Positions 17,224-25,750 of a DNA stretch of 64,000 nucleotides are shown here, one piece after another. Below the pieces are notes generated by a model. That model worked only from the letters and a program-made list of their open reading frames with translations, did not search any database and was not told the DNA's origin. The position numbers were made by a program, and so were the translations under genes. The first letter of the stretch is position 1, and each line of letters opens with the position of its first letter. This DNA comes from Runella sp. (GTDB taxonomy: Bacteria; Bacteroidota; Bacteroidia; Cytophagales; Spirosomataceae). The stretch lies in NCBI GenBank assembly GCA_023254175.1, contig JALQYJ010000009.1:49957-113956 (forward strand), written 5' to 3'.

Positions 17224-18253
17224 ATAACAACACTATATCGTTGGCGTTGGCTACTTCAAAGTTTTGGGTACGTAGGTTTTGGACAATTACCACCGAAGAT
17301 TCACGGGCTTTGGCCACTGCTACCAAATTTGCTTCCGAACTAAGTAATTCCACCACTTCGCCTGCTTCAAAATCTCCCGCTACATTTTTAATCCCAACTG
17401 CCAACAAGCTCTTACGATTTTGAAGGGCTTGCGCAGCGCCATCGTCGATGGTAATACGGCCTGCCACCAAACTCCCACTTCCCAACCAGCGATTACGCGC
17501 CGAAAGGCTATTGTCTTGTGGGGCGAAAACCGTTCCCGTCTCCTCACGAATCGCGTGCAAAATACCATCAGCTTCGTTCATTCCAAAAATAATGGTACGA
17601 ATACCCATACGCGTCGCCAATTTGGCAAACGTCAGTTTGGACGTCATCCCTCCTAATCCTACACTTGATTTATCGCTTCGCACAAACTGAAACACGTCAT
17701 TGACCTGCGACACACGCGGAATCACTCGACCTTTATCATCCAACAAACCTCCTACCGACGTACAAAGCATCAGGGTATCTGCCCCAAACCCTACGGCGAT
17801 GAGCGTCGCCAATTCGTCATTGTCCGAAAACTTTAACTCATGGCTACTGACCACGTCGTTTTCGTTGACGATTGGAATAATGCCGTTTTCCCACAGTTCT
17901 TGAAAGGTGTCTTTCATTTGCAAAAACTGATCACGGTTGGCAAAGTGCCCGCGTTCGCACAGGCTTTGCGCTACGGGAATATCATAAGGCGAGAAAAACT
18001 GCGCGTATTTGTTCAACAACAATAAGTTACCGATGGCCGCTGCCGCTTTGCGTTGGGTAATTTCTCCCGCGTAGCTGCGGATGTACTGTTTCCCCGCCGC
18101 CACGGCCCCTGACGAAACAATAACGACGTGGTACTCGGTATATAATTGCGCAACTTGGCGGGCAATTTCTACCATCACAAGCTGATTGAGTTCTCCGTTT
18201 GCTTTGGTGATAGCGGCACTCCCGAATTTTAAAACTAAGATGGGCTTTGACAT
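17222..18253 (-). CDS. proB: Glutamate 5-kinase
   Basis: 343 residues. An N-terminal amino-acid kinase domain (LKFGSAAIT, VVIVSSGAVAAGK, VNENDVVSS, GLGGMTSKL) is followed by a C-terminal PUA domain (about 255-343). It phosphorylates glutamate in the first step of proline synthesis and is normally inhibited by proline. proA is not adjacent, unlike in many bacteria. It lies 51 bases after the phosphatase gene on the same strand and could be read through from the hydrolase operon, but its function is unrelated. Confidence 0.93.
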   Translation of the reverse strand: MSKPILVLKFGSAAITKANGELNQLVMVEIARQVAQLYTEYHVVIVSSGAVAAGKQYIRSYAGEITQRKAAAAIGNLLLLNKYAQFFSPYDIPVAQSLCERGHFANRDQFLQMKDTFQELWENGIIPIVNENDVVSSHELKFSDNDELATLIAVGFGADTLMLCTSVGGLLDDKGRVIPRVSQVNDVFQFVRSDKSSVGLGGMTSKLTFAKLATRMGIRTIIFGMNEADGILHAIREETGTVFAPQDNSLSARNRWLGSGSLVAGRITIDDGAAQALQNRKSLLAVGIKNVAGDFEAGEVVELLSSEANLVAVAKARESSVVIVQNLRTQNFEVANANDIVLL

Positions 18254-18304
18254 ACGACTCGTAATCTTTGCAACAAAGGTACAAAGGGCAACCCAAAGAG
18301 TACA

Positions 18305-20065
18305 CTACTTTTCAATGGTCAATTCATCTTTTACCTTCCCGTCAGGGTCGAGACAACGGTAAATAAGGCGGTTGCCGTCGATACGGATGTGCTGATAAAC
18401 AGGGCCGCTTTGAAAACGCGCCGCCGCATACGGCTCTTCTGGCCATTCTTTATGCTGGCTTGGAATACTAATAGAAATGGTATAAATCGTCCCGTTTTGG
18501 GGGCTTTCCACTATTTTTTCGGCTTTCACGGGCTTACTGCGCATGTAATAATGCACGTGCCCGCTCATAACCATGTCCACGTGGTAACGGTCAAAAAGAA
18601 CGCCCCACTCTTTGCGGATTTGCGAATAGTCTTCTTCAAAATTATACGGCGGAAAATGCAGCATCACAAACTTCCATTTGGCTTTTGAAGTGCCCAATTG
18701 CTGTTCAATCCAAGCCGTTTGCTCGTGGTTCAAAAACGTCCCATCAATCATCACAAAAAGGGCGTTTTGATACTCAAACGAATACGTACGCTCTTTGGGT
18801 AGCTGCTCAGGCCCGTTGGTAGGCAAGCTAAAAAGTTGTTGGTACATCGCCGCCCCAAGGCCGTCTTGGCTATCGTGGTTGCCTGGAATAGGCATCAGCG
18901 GTTTGTAGCTCAAAACGTTGCCCGAATGGTAAAAAAACTCGTCCCATTCGTCGCGGTTCAAACCCGTACTGACCAAATCACCGATAATGGAATAAAACGA
19001 AATTTCGGGGTGACGAGCTAAGGTTTTTTGCGCCATCGCACCCCATTCGGGCGACTTATGAGTATCTCCAAACCAAATGAATGAAAAACTTTCGGGCGTA
19101 GCGGCTTGGGTTTTAAACGACGCTACTTCCGACCAGCCACCACTCGCCGAACCTACCCGATAGTAATACGTAGTGGCGGGTTGCAACCCTTTCAAATGCG
19201 CCGAAAAATGATTGATGTAACGGTCGTTACGGAGAAGTCGGTCTTCTATCGTTATCATTGAGGCTTCGGTCCGTAGCGTATCTGTTGGTTGGTCTTTCCA
19301 ATACTTTACCTGCCCTTTGGTGACGTTAGGTCGTGTGCGCCATTGCACGTCCATCGTCGTTTTGGGGTCTCCACTGAGGTTGAGTACCACTTGGTCGGGA
19401 CGCGACTGCGACGGATACCACGTCTGTCGAAACGCATTTTTTAAATGGGCTTCCCGCGCCCGACCCCGAATCGTCGTAAAGAGAATTTGCCCCCGTAGCG
19501 CCTCAGGCACTTCGGCAAGCACCAAATCATCCCAATCGTGGTAAGTAAACGCACCCACCTTCATCTCGTGAAACTGCTGATTGGCAGGCGATACCCGCGC
19601 AATTTTCACTTTATCGCCCTTTTTTTGGGGACCGACGCTGATAAAATAGACAGGACGGTGTTTGTCAAATCCGTTTATTCCCAACTGAACTATTCCCTTG
19701 TTAAACTTCTTTTGCCAAACTTCATAAGTATATTCCTCGTTTTTGACCTGCATGGCTGTTTTCTGAAAACCAGTTTTAGCCAACCAAAACGGCGGGGCTT
19801 TCTGGGCTTGGTCGCGCATAAGCGAAACCACCACGGGGACATTTACCTCAAACGTCCAGTAGCGCGTTGCTAAGATTTGGCGTTCTTTTGCCGACAAAAA
19901 TCCAAGGATGTATTCATCCGAAATTGTATCTAACTGAGCGGGAGCCAATTGTTGGTACAAGCGCGTCACGGCGCCGTCGAGCACTTCTTTGACTGTGGTT
20001 TGAGCTTGGATTTTTAAGACAAAAAAAGCTAAAAAAAGAAATGGTGTGTAAAAACGTAATTGCAT
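18305..20065 (-). CDS. Exported purple-acid-phosphatase-like metallophosphoesterase
   Basis: 586 residues with a signal peptide (about 1-22). An N-terminal region of unknown fold (about 23-215) is followed by a fibronectin-III-like domain (about 220-320, ending GLQPATTYYYRVGS), typical of the purple acid phosphatase N domain. The catalytic domain has FGDTHKS (D334, H336), IGDLV (D363), PGNHDSQ (N396, H397), MLHFPPYN and MSGHVHYY. It should release phosphate from organic phosphomonoesters outside the cytoplasm. It is the last hydrolase of the run, 21 bases after the GDPD-esterase fusion, so it could finish what the phosphodiesterases begin. Confidence 0.9.
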   Translation of the reverse strand: MQLRFYTPFLFLAFFVLKIQAQTTVKEVLDGAVTRLYQQLAPAQLDTISDEYILGFLSAKERQILATRYWTFEVNVPVVVSLMRDQAQKAPPFWLAKTGFQKTAMQVKNEEYTYEVWQKKFNKGIVQLGINGFDKHRPVYFISVGPQKKGDKVKIARVSPANQQFHEMKVGAFTYHDWDDLVLAEVPEALRGQILFTTIRGRAREAHLKNAFRQTWYPSQSRPDQVVLNLSGDPKTTMDVQWRTRPNVTKGQVKYWKDQPTDTLRTEASMITIEDRLLRNDRYINHFSAHLKGLQPATTYYYRVGSASGGWSEVASFKTQAATPESFSFIWFGDTHKSPEWGAMAQKTLARHPEISFYSIIGDLVSTGLNRDEWDEFFYHSGNVLSYKPLMPIPGNHDSQDGLGAAMYQQLFSLPTNGPEQLPKERTYSFEYQNALFVMIDGTFLNHEQTAWIEQQLGTSKAKWKFVMLHFPPYNFEEDYSQIRKEWGVLFDRYHVDMVMSGHVHYYMRSKPVKAEKIVESPQNGTIYTISISIPSQHKEWPEEPYAAARFQSGPVYQHIRIDGNRLIYRCLDPDGKVKDELTIEK

Positions 20066-20086
20066 AAAAATGAGAAAAATTGTAAC

Positions 20087-21730
20087 TTACTTCGCAGGGT
20101 ACTGCTTTTCGAGCCAAGCAACCATTTTTGAAAACACGTCTACTGCCGCCGATGCACTCATGCCGTGTTTTTCTTTTGGGTAAAGCTCTAACTGCGAAAG
20201 TGTTCCCAGCGATTGTAGTTTTTTATGGAGATTTTCGGCCTGACTGACGTTTACCAACGGGTCTTCAACCCCGTGGAAGGAAATGGTAGGCACTGATGTT
20301 TCTTTGGTCAAATGTACTAATGGACTTGCATCTACACAGATTTGGGCTTTGTGGTCGGGTGTTCCTAGAAGGCGAATGACAGTATTGTCGGCATCGCTAC
20401 CATCGGGGCGGATGCTTTTGTCCGTCAAGTCAGTAGGTCCCCATAGGTTGACGACTGTTTTTACCTGTTTTTTGGTGTCATGTTTGTAAGCATACAGCAT
20501 CGCCAAATGCGCCCCCGCACTGCCGCCCATTAGGGCAAATTCGTTGCCGTTAAAACCGTACCGTTTCGCCTTACTCGACAAAAATTCGAGGGCTTTTTTT
20601 ACGTCTTCAATCTGAGCAGGGAAAAGATTTTGACCATCTTTTACCAAACGATAATTGATAGAAACCACCATATAGCCCCGATTTCCTACCAGCTCTTCAA
20701 TCAACTGTTTGGGAAACTCCCTTTTATCTCCTCGGCTCCACGACCCTCCGTGGATATACACAATCAGCTTGGTGTTGCTGTTGTGGTTATCGGGATAAAA
20801 CGCATCAAGCAAATTCTGTTTCCCTTCGGCATCGCCATACGACACATCCAACAGCGACTGATAACTTGGTTTCTTGGGCAACGAAGCCGCATTTTGGCTC
20901 AGTCCATTTCGCCAACCGTTGGTCGTCAAATATTTCACCAACACTTCGGGCTGGTCAGTTTGAATGCCATTAACGCCTTTCTGAAGGGCGTTGTTCCACG
21001 CTTCGGGGCCTTCCGAAGGGCTTTGCACATCTAACCAAACACTTACGCCATCGCTTTGGGCGGCTTGCACCATTTCTTTGTCGTAGATGTTATCGAGCGC
21101 TTCGATTTTGACTTGTCCCAGAAAATACCGCAATTGGTCTTTGTTTTTCACCTCGTCAAACAAGCTCGTCATCAACGGCATTTGGGGAGCCACACTTCGC
21201 CATTTTTTGTAGTCGGGGACTTTATTCAAATAGACAACTATTTGCTTTTCCATTCCCTCCGCCTGAATCTGTTTCCAGGTTTCAGCCACGTCCGCATTTT
21301 TAAAATCGAGGTAGATATAAATGCGGTTTTTGCATAAGCGCAGCACCTCCCGAAACTCAGGGATTCGGTAGGCCGTTGGGTCGTCGGCTTTGGGATTTTT
21401 GAGCTGAAGCGATTGAAGTTCGGCCCACGTTTTGTCTGCTACGTTGCCTTGTCCATTGGTCATACGGTCAACGGTGGCATCGTGGAGAATCATCAATATA
21501 CCATCTTTACTCGTCCGTAAATCGATTTCGACGTAATCAGCGCCGCTTTTGATGGCTTCTTCGTAGGACGCCAAACTATTTTCGGGGACGTTAACGTGGT
21601 TGCCTCGGTGAGCAATGACCACCAATTTATTTTTTGCAGCAGGCAGTACAGGCGCATTTTGAGCCGTGGCTTCCACATTGCCCAAAAAAGCAATGAGCAG
21701 AAGCAGCACATACGTATGTAGGTGTTTCAT
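20087..21730 (-). CDS. Exported GDPD phosphodiesterase fused to an alpha/beta-hydrolase esterase
   Basis: 547 residues from the ATG at 21730; a start 13 codons upstream is rejected because a signal peptide (ending EATAQ) follows 21730. Domain 1 (about 35-275) is a glycerophosphodiester phosphodiesterase: IAHRGNHVNVPEN, YVEIDLR and ILHDATVDR give the His, Glu and Asp of the active site. Domain 2 (about 300-545) is a BD-FAE/esterase-lipase hydrolase: VYIHGGSW (oxyanion hole), MGGSAGAH (nucleophile Ser) and KEKHGMS (His). The fusion could remove both headgroup and acyl chain from a phospholipid, or split a glycerophosphodiester and its ester. It sits in the middle of the hydrolase operon. Confidence 0.9.
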   Translation of the reverse strand: MKHLHTYVLLLLIAFLGNVEATAQNAPVLPAAKNKLVVIAHRGNHVNVPENSLASYEEAIKSGADYVEIDLRTSKDGILMILHDATVDRMTNGQGNVADKTWAELQSLQLKNPKADDPTAYRIPEFREVLRLCKNRIYIYLDFKNADVAETWKQIQAEGMEKQIVVYLNKVPDYKKWRSVAPQMPLMTSLFDEVKNKDQLRYFLGQVKIEALDNIYDKEMVQAAQSDGVSVWLDVQSPSEGPEAWNNALQKGVNGIQTDQPEVLVKYLTTNGWRNGLSQNAASLPKKPSYQSLLDVSYGDAEGKQNLLDAFYPDNHNSNTKLIVYIHGGSWSRGDKREFPKQLIEELVGNRGYMVVSINYRLVKDGQNLFPAQIEDVKKALEFLSSKAKRYGFNGNEFALMGGSAGAHLAMLYAYKHDTKKQVKTVVNLWGPTDLTDKSIRPDGSDADNTVIRLLGTPDHKAQICVDASPLVHLTKETSVPTISFHGVEDPLVNVSQAENLHKKLQSLGTLSQLELYPKEKHGMSASAAVDVFSKMVAWLEKQYPAK

Positions 21731-21792
21731 AAAAATAGGAAAGCACAAGTGAGCAGAATTACTTAACAACGGTGGGATATACTCGGTACAAA

Positions 21793-21993
21793 TTAACTTC
21801 TGAGTTGAAAAGGGCTTTTTGCCTCATGCTCCGACATGAGCTTATTGAAATACTCCTCCAGAATACCTGAGTATTCTGGAGACATTTCAGTTTCTCCCAA
21901 TCCTGTCAACAGCTCATCAAATTCTTCCTTCGACAATTTGTTGCTCAGTAGCTGGCCGACTAGGTACTCTGGACGGGAGGGTTCCATGGTCAT
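21793..21993 (-). CDS. Small protein resembling the N-terminus of FecR anti-sigma factors
   Basis: 66 residues, acidic and helical (YLVGQLLSNKLSKEEFDELL). The pattern of an opening helix, then a K/S-x-EE-x-x-EL helix, is like the cytoplasmic sigma-binding N-terminus of FecR-type anti-sigma factors. No membrane helix or FecR domain follows, so it is either a stand-alone small protein or a broken gene. A perfect 11-base inverted repeat lies inside it (21856-21881). It sits in the hydrolase operon, 51 bases after the PqaA-like gene. The family call is tentative. Confidence 0.45.
   Translation of the reverse strand: MTMEPSRPEYLVGQLLSNKLSKEEFDELLTGLGETEMSPEYSGILEEYFNKLMSEHEAKSPFQLRS
21856..21881. 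repeat. Perfect inverted repeat inside the small FecR-like gene
   Basis: CTCCAGAATAC (21856-21866) pairs with GTATTCTGGAG (21871-21881) around CTGA. An 11-base perfect stem is unusual within a coding frame and could be an mRNA processing or attenuation hairpin within the operon. Confidence 0.6.
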
Positions 21994-22044
21994 TTGTTTA
22001 TAAAGTATATCTAATGTACGCTAAAGCCGCCCCAAAAGACTATT

Positions 22045-23403
22045 TTAAAGCACTTTTTTCTGGTCTGTCAGAAATACGCGGGTGCTTACGGTATAGGTAC
22101 CTCCTTCGGGGTTTTTATATTTTAAATCTACGTAAAAAGCTTTGTAACCGTTGCTTGGGTAATTTTCATTTAACTTGATTTTTGACGTATTAGACACGCC
22201 CAACGACTGACTTGTCCATTTTTCGTTTCTAAAATCCTTGTCTGCCGACGTTGCCGACCAAACAATTGCATCCACCAAGCCATCGCTAACGGTAGTAATG
22301 CCAAGGCTAACACCTTTGCGGCTCGATTTGGCTTTCCACTTTGGAGTTGGATACGCTCGGTTGTTGATGGTCGTTCCAAAAAAGGCGCTCAATGCTTCCA
22401 ATGCTTGCGCTCCGCCACCCAAATCGTGCCCTGCGTTGGGTACGTAGTGAATCATGTTTTGTCCAGGAATCTGGTCATAGTAATGCTTGATGGCATCCAC
22501 TGTCCAATATTCGTCGTTAGTGCCAATGAAAATGATTTTAGGCACTGTCAACTTGGCTCGGTACGAATACGGGTCAATCATCGTCGTAATAGCTGTCCCT
22601 TTCGGCGTATTGGCGGTTTGAGGAATCTCTAATTTTACGTAATCTTCGATTTGTACACTGTATTCACCGTAGCTTTTAAGCTGATAATCAAGCGTTGCTG
22701 GCATGTTTAGCATATCAATTACCATCGGGCCAATGGCTTTCACTCGCTGGTCGTCAATAGCGGCAGAAAGCCACGTCGTCCATCCGCGTTTTGAAGCGCC
22801 TGTGACTACAAAGCTATTAACCTCGTGGTTAAGTTTTTGTTTTGAAAATGCTTGTACAGCGTCCATAGCTTTCACCGCACTTTTCACCATCGGAAACAAC
22901 AACGGCCATGTATAATCACCGTCTTTTTTGAAATTGTGCAAGGTGTAAGAAATGAGCGCATCTTCGGTCAATTTGCCGTAAAGTGGTTGGTTAGGTGCTT
23001 GTTTCAACAACACTACAATGGCTTTATTTTTAGACGCAATTCCCGCCAACGGTAGCCAAAGTTTATCCTTATTGCTCCAGTTAGGTTGCTCATCTTTGTT
23101 TGACCCACCTGTGATAAACAATAACGCCCCGCTGTGTGTATTTTCTTTCGGGACAAATACCGTAAGCTGATGACGCCACGTAATTCCTCTCCACTTTTGC
23201 GAGGTCAAAAGAATGTTATAGCCCGTCACGTCGCCCATCGGGAAAGAATCTTTCAATTCCCACGTAAAGGTATTATCGCCGTTATTGATGTAACTTTTTA
23301 GGGCAGTTTCGGGAGTAAAGTTGGCTTGTTGAGCCTGAGTGATGGAAGTCGCGGTCCAAACGATGACCGCTATCAAAAATAGTTTAAAAAATGGCTTGCG
23401 CAT
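22045..23403 (-). CDS. PhoPQ-activated pathogenicity-related (PqaA-like) exported protein
   Basis: 452 residues with a signal peptide (about 1-24). An alpha/beta-hydrolase-like fold: FVVTGASKRGWTTW holds the expected nucleophile Ser, VPNAGHDLGGG the likely His, and IFIGTNDEYW the acid. The block VIDMLNMPATLDYQ and the C-terminal beta domain match the PhoPQ_related family (PF10142), first seen as PqaA of Salmonella. The biochemical activity is not settled; an esterase or peptidase-like role is usual guesswork. It is 29 bases downstream of the GDPD gene, inside the hydrolase run. Confidence 0.87.
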   Translation of the reverse strand: MRKPFFKLFLIAVIVWTATSITQAQQANFTPETALKSYINNGDNTFTWELKDSFPMGDVTGYNILLTSQKWRGITWRHQLTVFVPKENTHSGALLFITGGSNKDEQPNWSNKDKLWLPLAGIASKNKAIVVLLKQAPNQPLYGKLTEDALISYTLHNFKKDGDYTWPLLFPMVKSAVKAMDAVQAFSKQKLNHEVNSFVVTGASKRGWTTWLSAAIDDQRVKAIGPMVIDMLNMPATLDYQLKSYGEYSVQIEDYVKLEIPQTANTPKGTAITTMIDPYSYRAKLTVPKIIFIGTNDEYWTVDAIKHYYDQIPGQNMIHYVPNAGHDLGGGAQALEALSAFFGTTINNRAYPTPKWKAKSSRKGVSLGITTVSDGLVDAIVWSATSADKDFRNEKWTSQSLGVSNTSKIKLNENYPSNGYKAFYVDLKYKNPEGGTYTVSTRVFLTDQKKVL

Positions 23404-23432
23404 TATTAATCGGAGTTAGAAGATTTTTAGGG

Positions 23433-24284
23433 TTATAAATGAATTTTTCGTTCTTTGAGCAATTTCAACAACAACTCGGGTTCGTCGGTTTGTACCACGT
23501 TAGCTCCGTGTTTGAGAAGCTGCCCCAGTGCTTCGTCGGTTTTTCCTCCCCGAAGCGCCGCATCCACAGGTCCTAACGCATTTATCCAAACCCGCGACGA
23601 ATATTTTTTGATGGTCTCCACCACTTCGGGTGTATAAAATGAGAAGTCGATGTGGACAATTTCGGGTTGAAACAACGCAATAGCAGAGTCAGCTTCGGCC
23701 AGCGAATGCGCCCGTGGCATCATCATGTAGTTTTTGTTTCTGGCATCTACATACTTCAACGTTTCGTAATCACTATCAAAGAAAATGACAATATCTTCGG
23801 TTTTGGTTTTACGAATCACCTCTAATACCTTATCCATCTTGTCGGTCTTCAGGTCTAAATCGACCAACATATGTCCTTTGGCCACTAAAAGTGCTTCCTC
23901 CAACGTAGGGACTTTATGAGGTGTTGCGTTGCCTTTTTCTACCAAAAAAAGTTGATTAAGCTGTGCAAAAGTCATTTCTTCTAACTTTCCCTTGCCCGTC
24001 GTGGTGCGATTGACCGTCCCGTCGTGCATAATGACGGGTACGCCGTCAGAAGTTACTTTCACGTCAATCTCCAAAATATCTACTCCCAGCCGTATCGCTT
24101 CTTTGATAGCAGGAATAGAGTTTTCGGGAAATTGGTTGTGCGCTGCTCGGTGCGAGGCCACCAATACGGTATTCGATTTTGGGTTCAAGAAATCTTTTTT
24201 GATGTCTTTGACATTTCGTTGTCCCCAAACCGTCCCCATTGACAACCCCATCATGCTCCACCAGAGCCACTGTTTTTTTCTCAT
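23433..24284 (-). CDS. Exported glycerophosphodiester phosphodiesterase
   Basis: 283 residues with a signal peptide (about 1-21). The GDPD TIM barrel shows ASHRAAHNQFPENS (active-site His and Arg), ILEIDVKVT (Glu and Asp, metal site) and IMHDGTVNRTTTGKG (second His, Asp). It hydrolyses deacylated phospholipids to glycerol-3-phosphate and the free alcohol. It starts 12 bases after the ceramidase-like gene, so the two are co-transcribed. It is separate from, and only distantly similar to, the GDPD domain of the fusion protein. Confidence 0.93.
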   Translation of the reverse strand: MRKKQWLWWSMMGLSMGTVWGQRNVKDIKKDFLNPKSNTVLVASHRAAHNQFPENSIPAIKEAIRLGVDILEIDVKVTSDGVPVIMHDGTVNRTTTGKGKLEEMTFAQLNQLFLVEKGNATPHKVPTLEEALLVAKGHMLVDLDLKTDKMDKVLEVIRKTKTEDIVIFFDSDYETLKYVDARNKNYMMMPRAHSLAEADSAIALFQPEIVHIDFSFYTPEVVETIKKYSSRVWINALGPVDAALRGGKTDEALGQLLKHGANVVQTDEPELLLKLLKERKIHL

Positions 24285-24296
24285 TTTGAATCTTAA

Positions 24297-25550
24297 TTAT
24301 TGTGCCTTTGGGCTTTCTTTGACGAGCTTTAAGGCTTGTTCCATATAAATTTCGGCAGTCATTTCTCCCAAGCTTGTTCGGCTCACGTACTCATAACGTT
24401 TGAAACTATTAAAATCCACTTTTGTGAGCATGTACCCAAAGGCGTCGTTGGTAAGGCCAAACAAAAACGGCAGTTTCGTATTCATGTTGCGCTTTAAGTA
24501 ATAGCCTATGTTCGGCAAGGCTTCACCTGGAATGGTCAGGATTTGAGCAGGGCCAATGTTCAATAAATTCACCTGTGTACTCACACTAGCCTCTTTGGTA
24601 TTGGGGTGTTTGAGGGGTGAGTTTTTAAGAATATAGCGCATCATTTCTGACTCTACCGGAAATTCTACCGTACGCGCCGTGCAGTACAGCGAAGCATTTT
24701 CGAGGGACGGTGCAGGGCTGACTATGCGCAAGGCTTCGTCGGCCAGCAGTTCGCCAATTCGAATACATTCTTCCCACGTATTGGCTTCGTTGTTTCCTTC
24801 TCGACGATTATCGGCTGTCACCATTCCCCCTTGGGCACTGTTCATAAACAAGGCAATTCCACCCACTTTCGATTCAATGCGGTCGTACAAAGGCCCGCAC
24901 AAATCAGGGCTCAAAATACCTCTTCCCGACCCAATGATTTCGGGGTGAATAGCGTAGTTAAGCAACGTAGCAATCGTTTTTCCTTGTTTGTTAATCGCCT
25001 GAATCACACCACAACGTGGATCATACAACTGCGGTGCGTAATAGTTATAGGCAATTGGGCCTTTAGCTTCCCCTACGGCAATTTTAAGGGTAGCAGGTTC
25101 TAATTTTGATACAGCCTCGTTGACTGCATCGGCAATTTTTTTGACGCAATCATCCAAATACTTCAAATCTGCCGACGATTTGCCCGTCAAATCAGGAAAC
25201 GCGTACGCATCGGGGCCACTGTGGGTATGGGTACACCCAATTAAGACATTTTCGGGAGGAATACCTTTGATAAGTGTCCGCGATTTATTACCCAACACCG
25301 ACGACCAACCAAGGTTGTCAACCCCTACAATCGCTACGCGAGTTCCGCCTTTTTCGAGTACCATTACGCGGGCAAACAAATCACCTTTTTTCTCCGTGGT
25401 AGGCTTAGGTGTGCCTATTCCTCCCGATGCAGGAAGCAATGGATTGGGGGTAATAACCCGCAACGCGGCCCCCACTCGTAGTTCCTGCGCCATACTCGCC
25501 ACTGCCAACCAACTCCAGGCGATTACGCCAAGCATCATTCGTTTTTTCAT
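24297..25550 (-). CDS. Exported neutral/alkaline ceramidase-like hydrolase
   Basis: 417 residues with a signal peptide (about 1-21, ending SMAQ). The N-terminal ceramidase domain (PF04734) pattern is clear: RVGAALRVITP, the metal-binding THTHSGPDAY, and HPEI with GPLYDRIE in the second half. True neutral ceramidases are about 650 residues with a C-terminal beta domain; this shorter form is common in Bacteroidota and may hydrolyse other amides or esters. It heads the hydrolase operon after the SusD terminator. Deacylation of ceramide or sphingolipid is the leading guess. Confidence 0.83.
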   Translation of the reverse strand: MKKRMMLGVIAWSWLAVASMAQELRVGAALRVITPNPLLPASGGIGTPKPTTEKKGDLFARVMVLEKGGTRVAIVGVDNLGWSSVLGNKSRTLIKGIPPENVLIGCTHTHSGPDAYAFPDLTGKSSADLKYLDDCVKKIADAVNEAVSKLEPATLKIAVGEAKGPIAYNYYAPQLYDPRCGVIQAINKQGKTIATLLNYAIHPEIIGSGRGILSPDLCGPLYDRIESKVGGIALFMNSAQGGMVTADNRREGNNEANTWEECIRIGELLADEALRIVSPAPSLENASLYCTARTVEFPVESEMMRYILKNSPLKHPNTKEASVSTQVNLLNIGPAQILTIPGEALPNIGYYLKRNMNTKLPFLFGLTNDAFGYMLTKVDFNSFKRYEYVSRTSLGEMTAEIYMEQALKLVKESPKAQ

Positions 25551-25604
25551 GCTGGTTTTATTTTAGTTTAAGGTTTTTGGTTTAGAGTTCATACTGCTTC
25601 GCGA

Positions 25605-25632
25605 GTCGGGTTGTAAGCAACCCTTCCCACAG
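25605..25632 (+). repeat. Dispersed hairpin repeat, copy 3
   Basis: GTCGGGTTGTAAGCAACC followed by CTTCCCACAG: one base different from copies 1 and 2 in the core, and its tail matches copy 1 (CCCACA). It sits between the last SusD gene and the ceramidase-like gene. Confidence 0.6.
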
Positions 25633-25701
25633 ATTCGACACTCTGCCTTCGATATTCACAGCATGCGTCGAGTGAGGAGCTCTCCTCTCCACTGAGAGCG
25701 C

Positions 25702-25730
25702 AAAAAAGGTGGAAAACTTTCCACCCTTTT
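25702..25730 (-). terminator. Terminator of SusC/SusD unit 3
   Basis: GGTGGAAA (25708-25715) pairs with TTTCCACC (25718-25725). On the minus strand the stem is followed by a T6 run. It lies 20 bases past the SusD stop codon, so the ceramidase-like gene probably has its own promoter. Confidence 0.8.
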
Positions 25731-25750
25731 TCTGTTTTTGAACTTACCAA

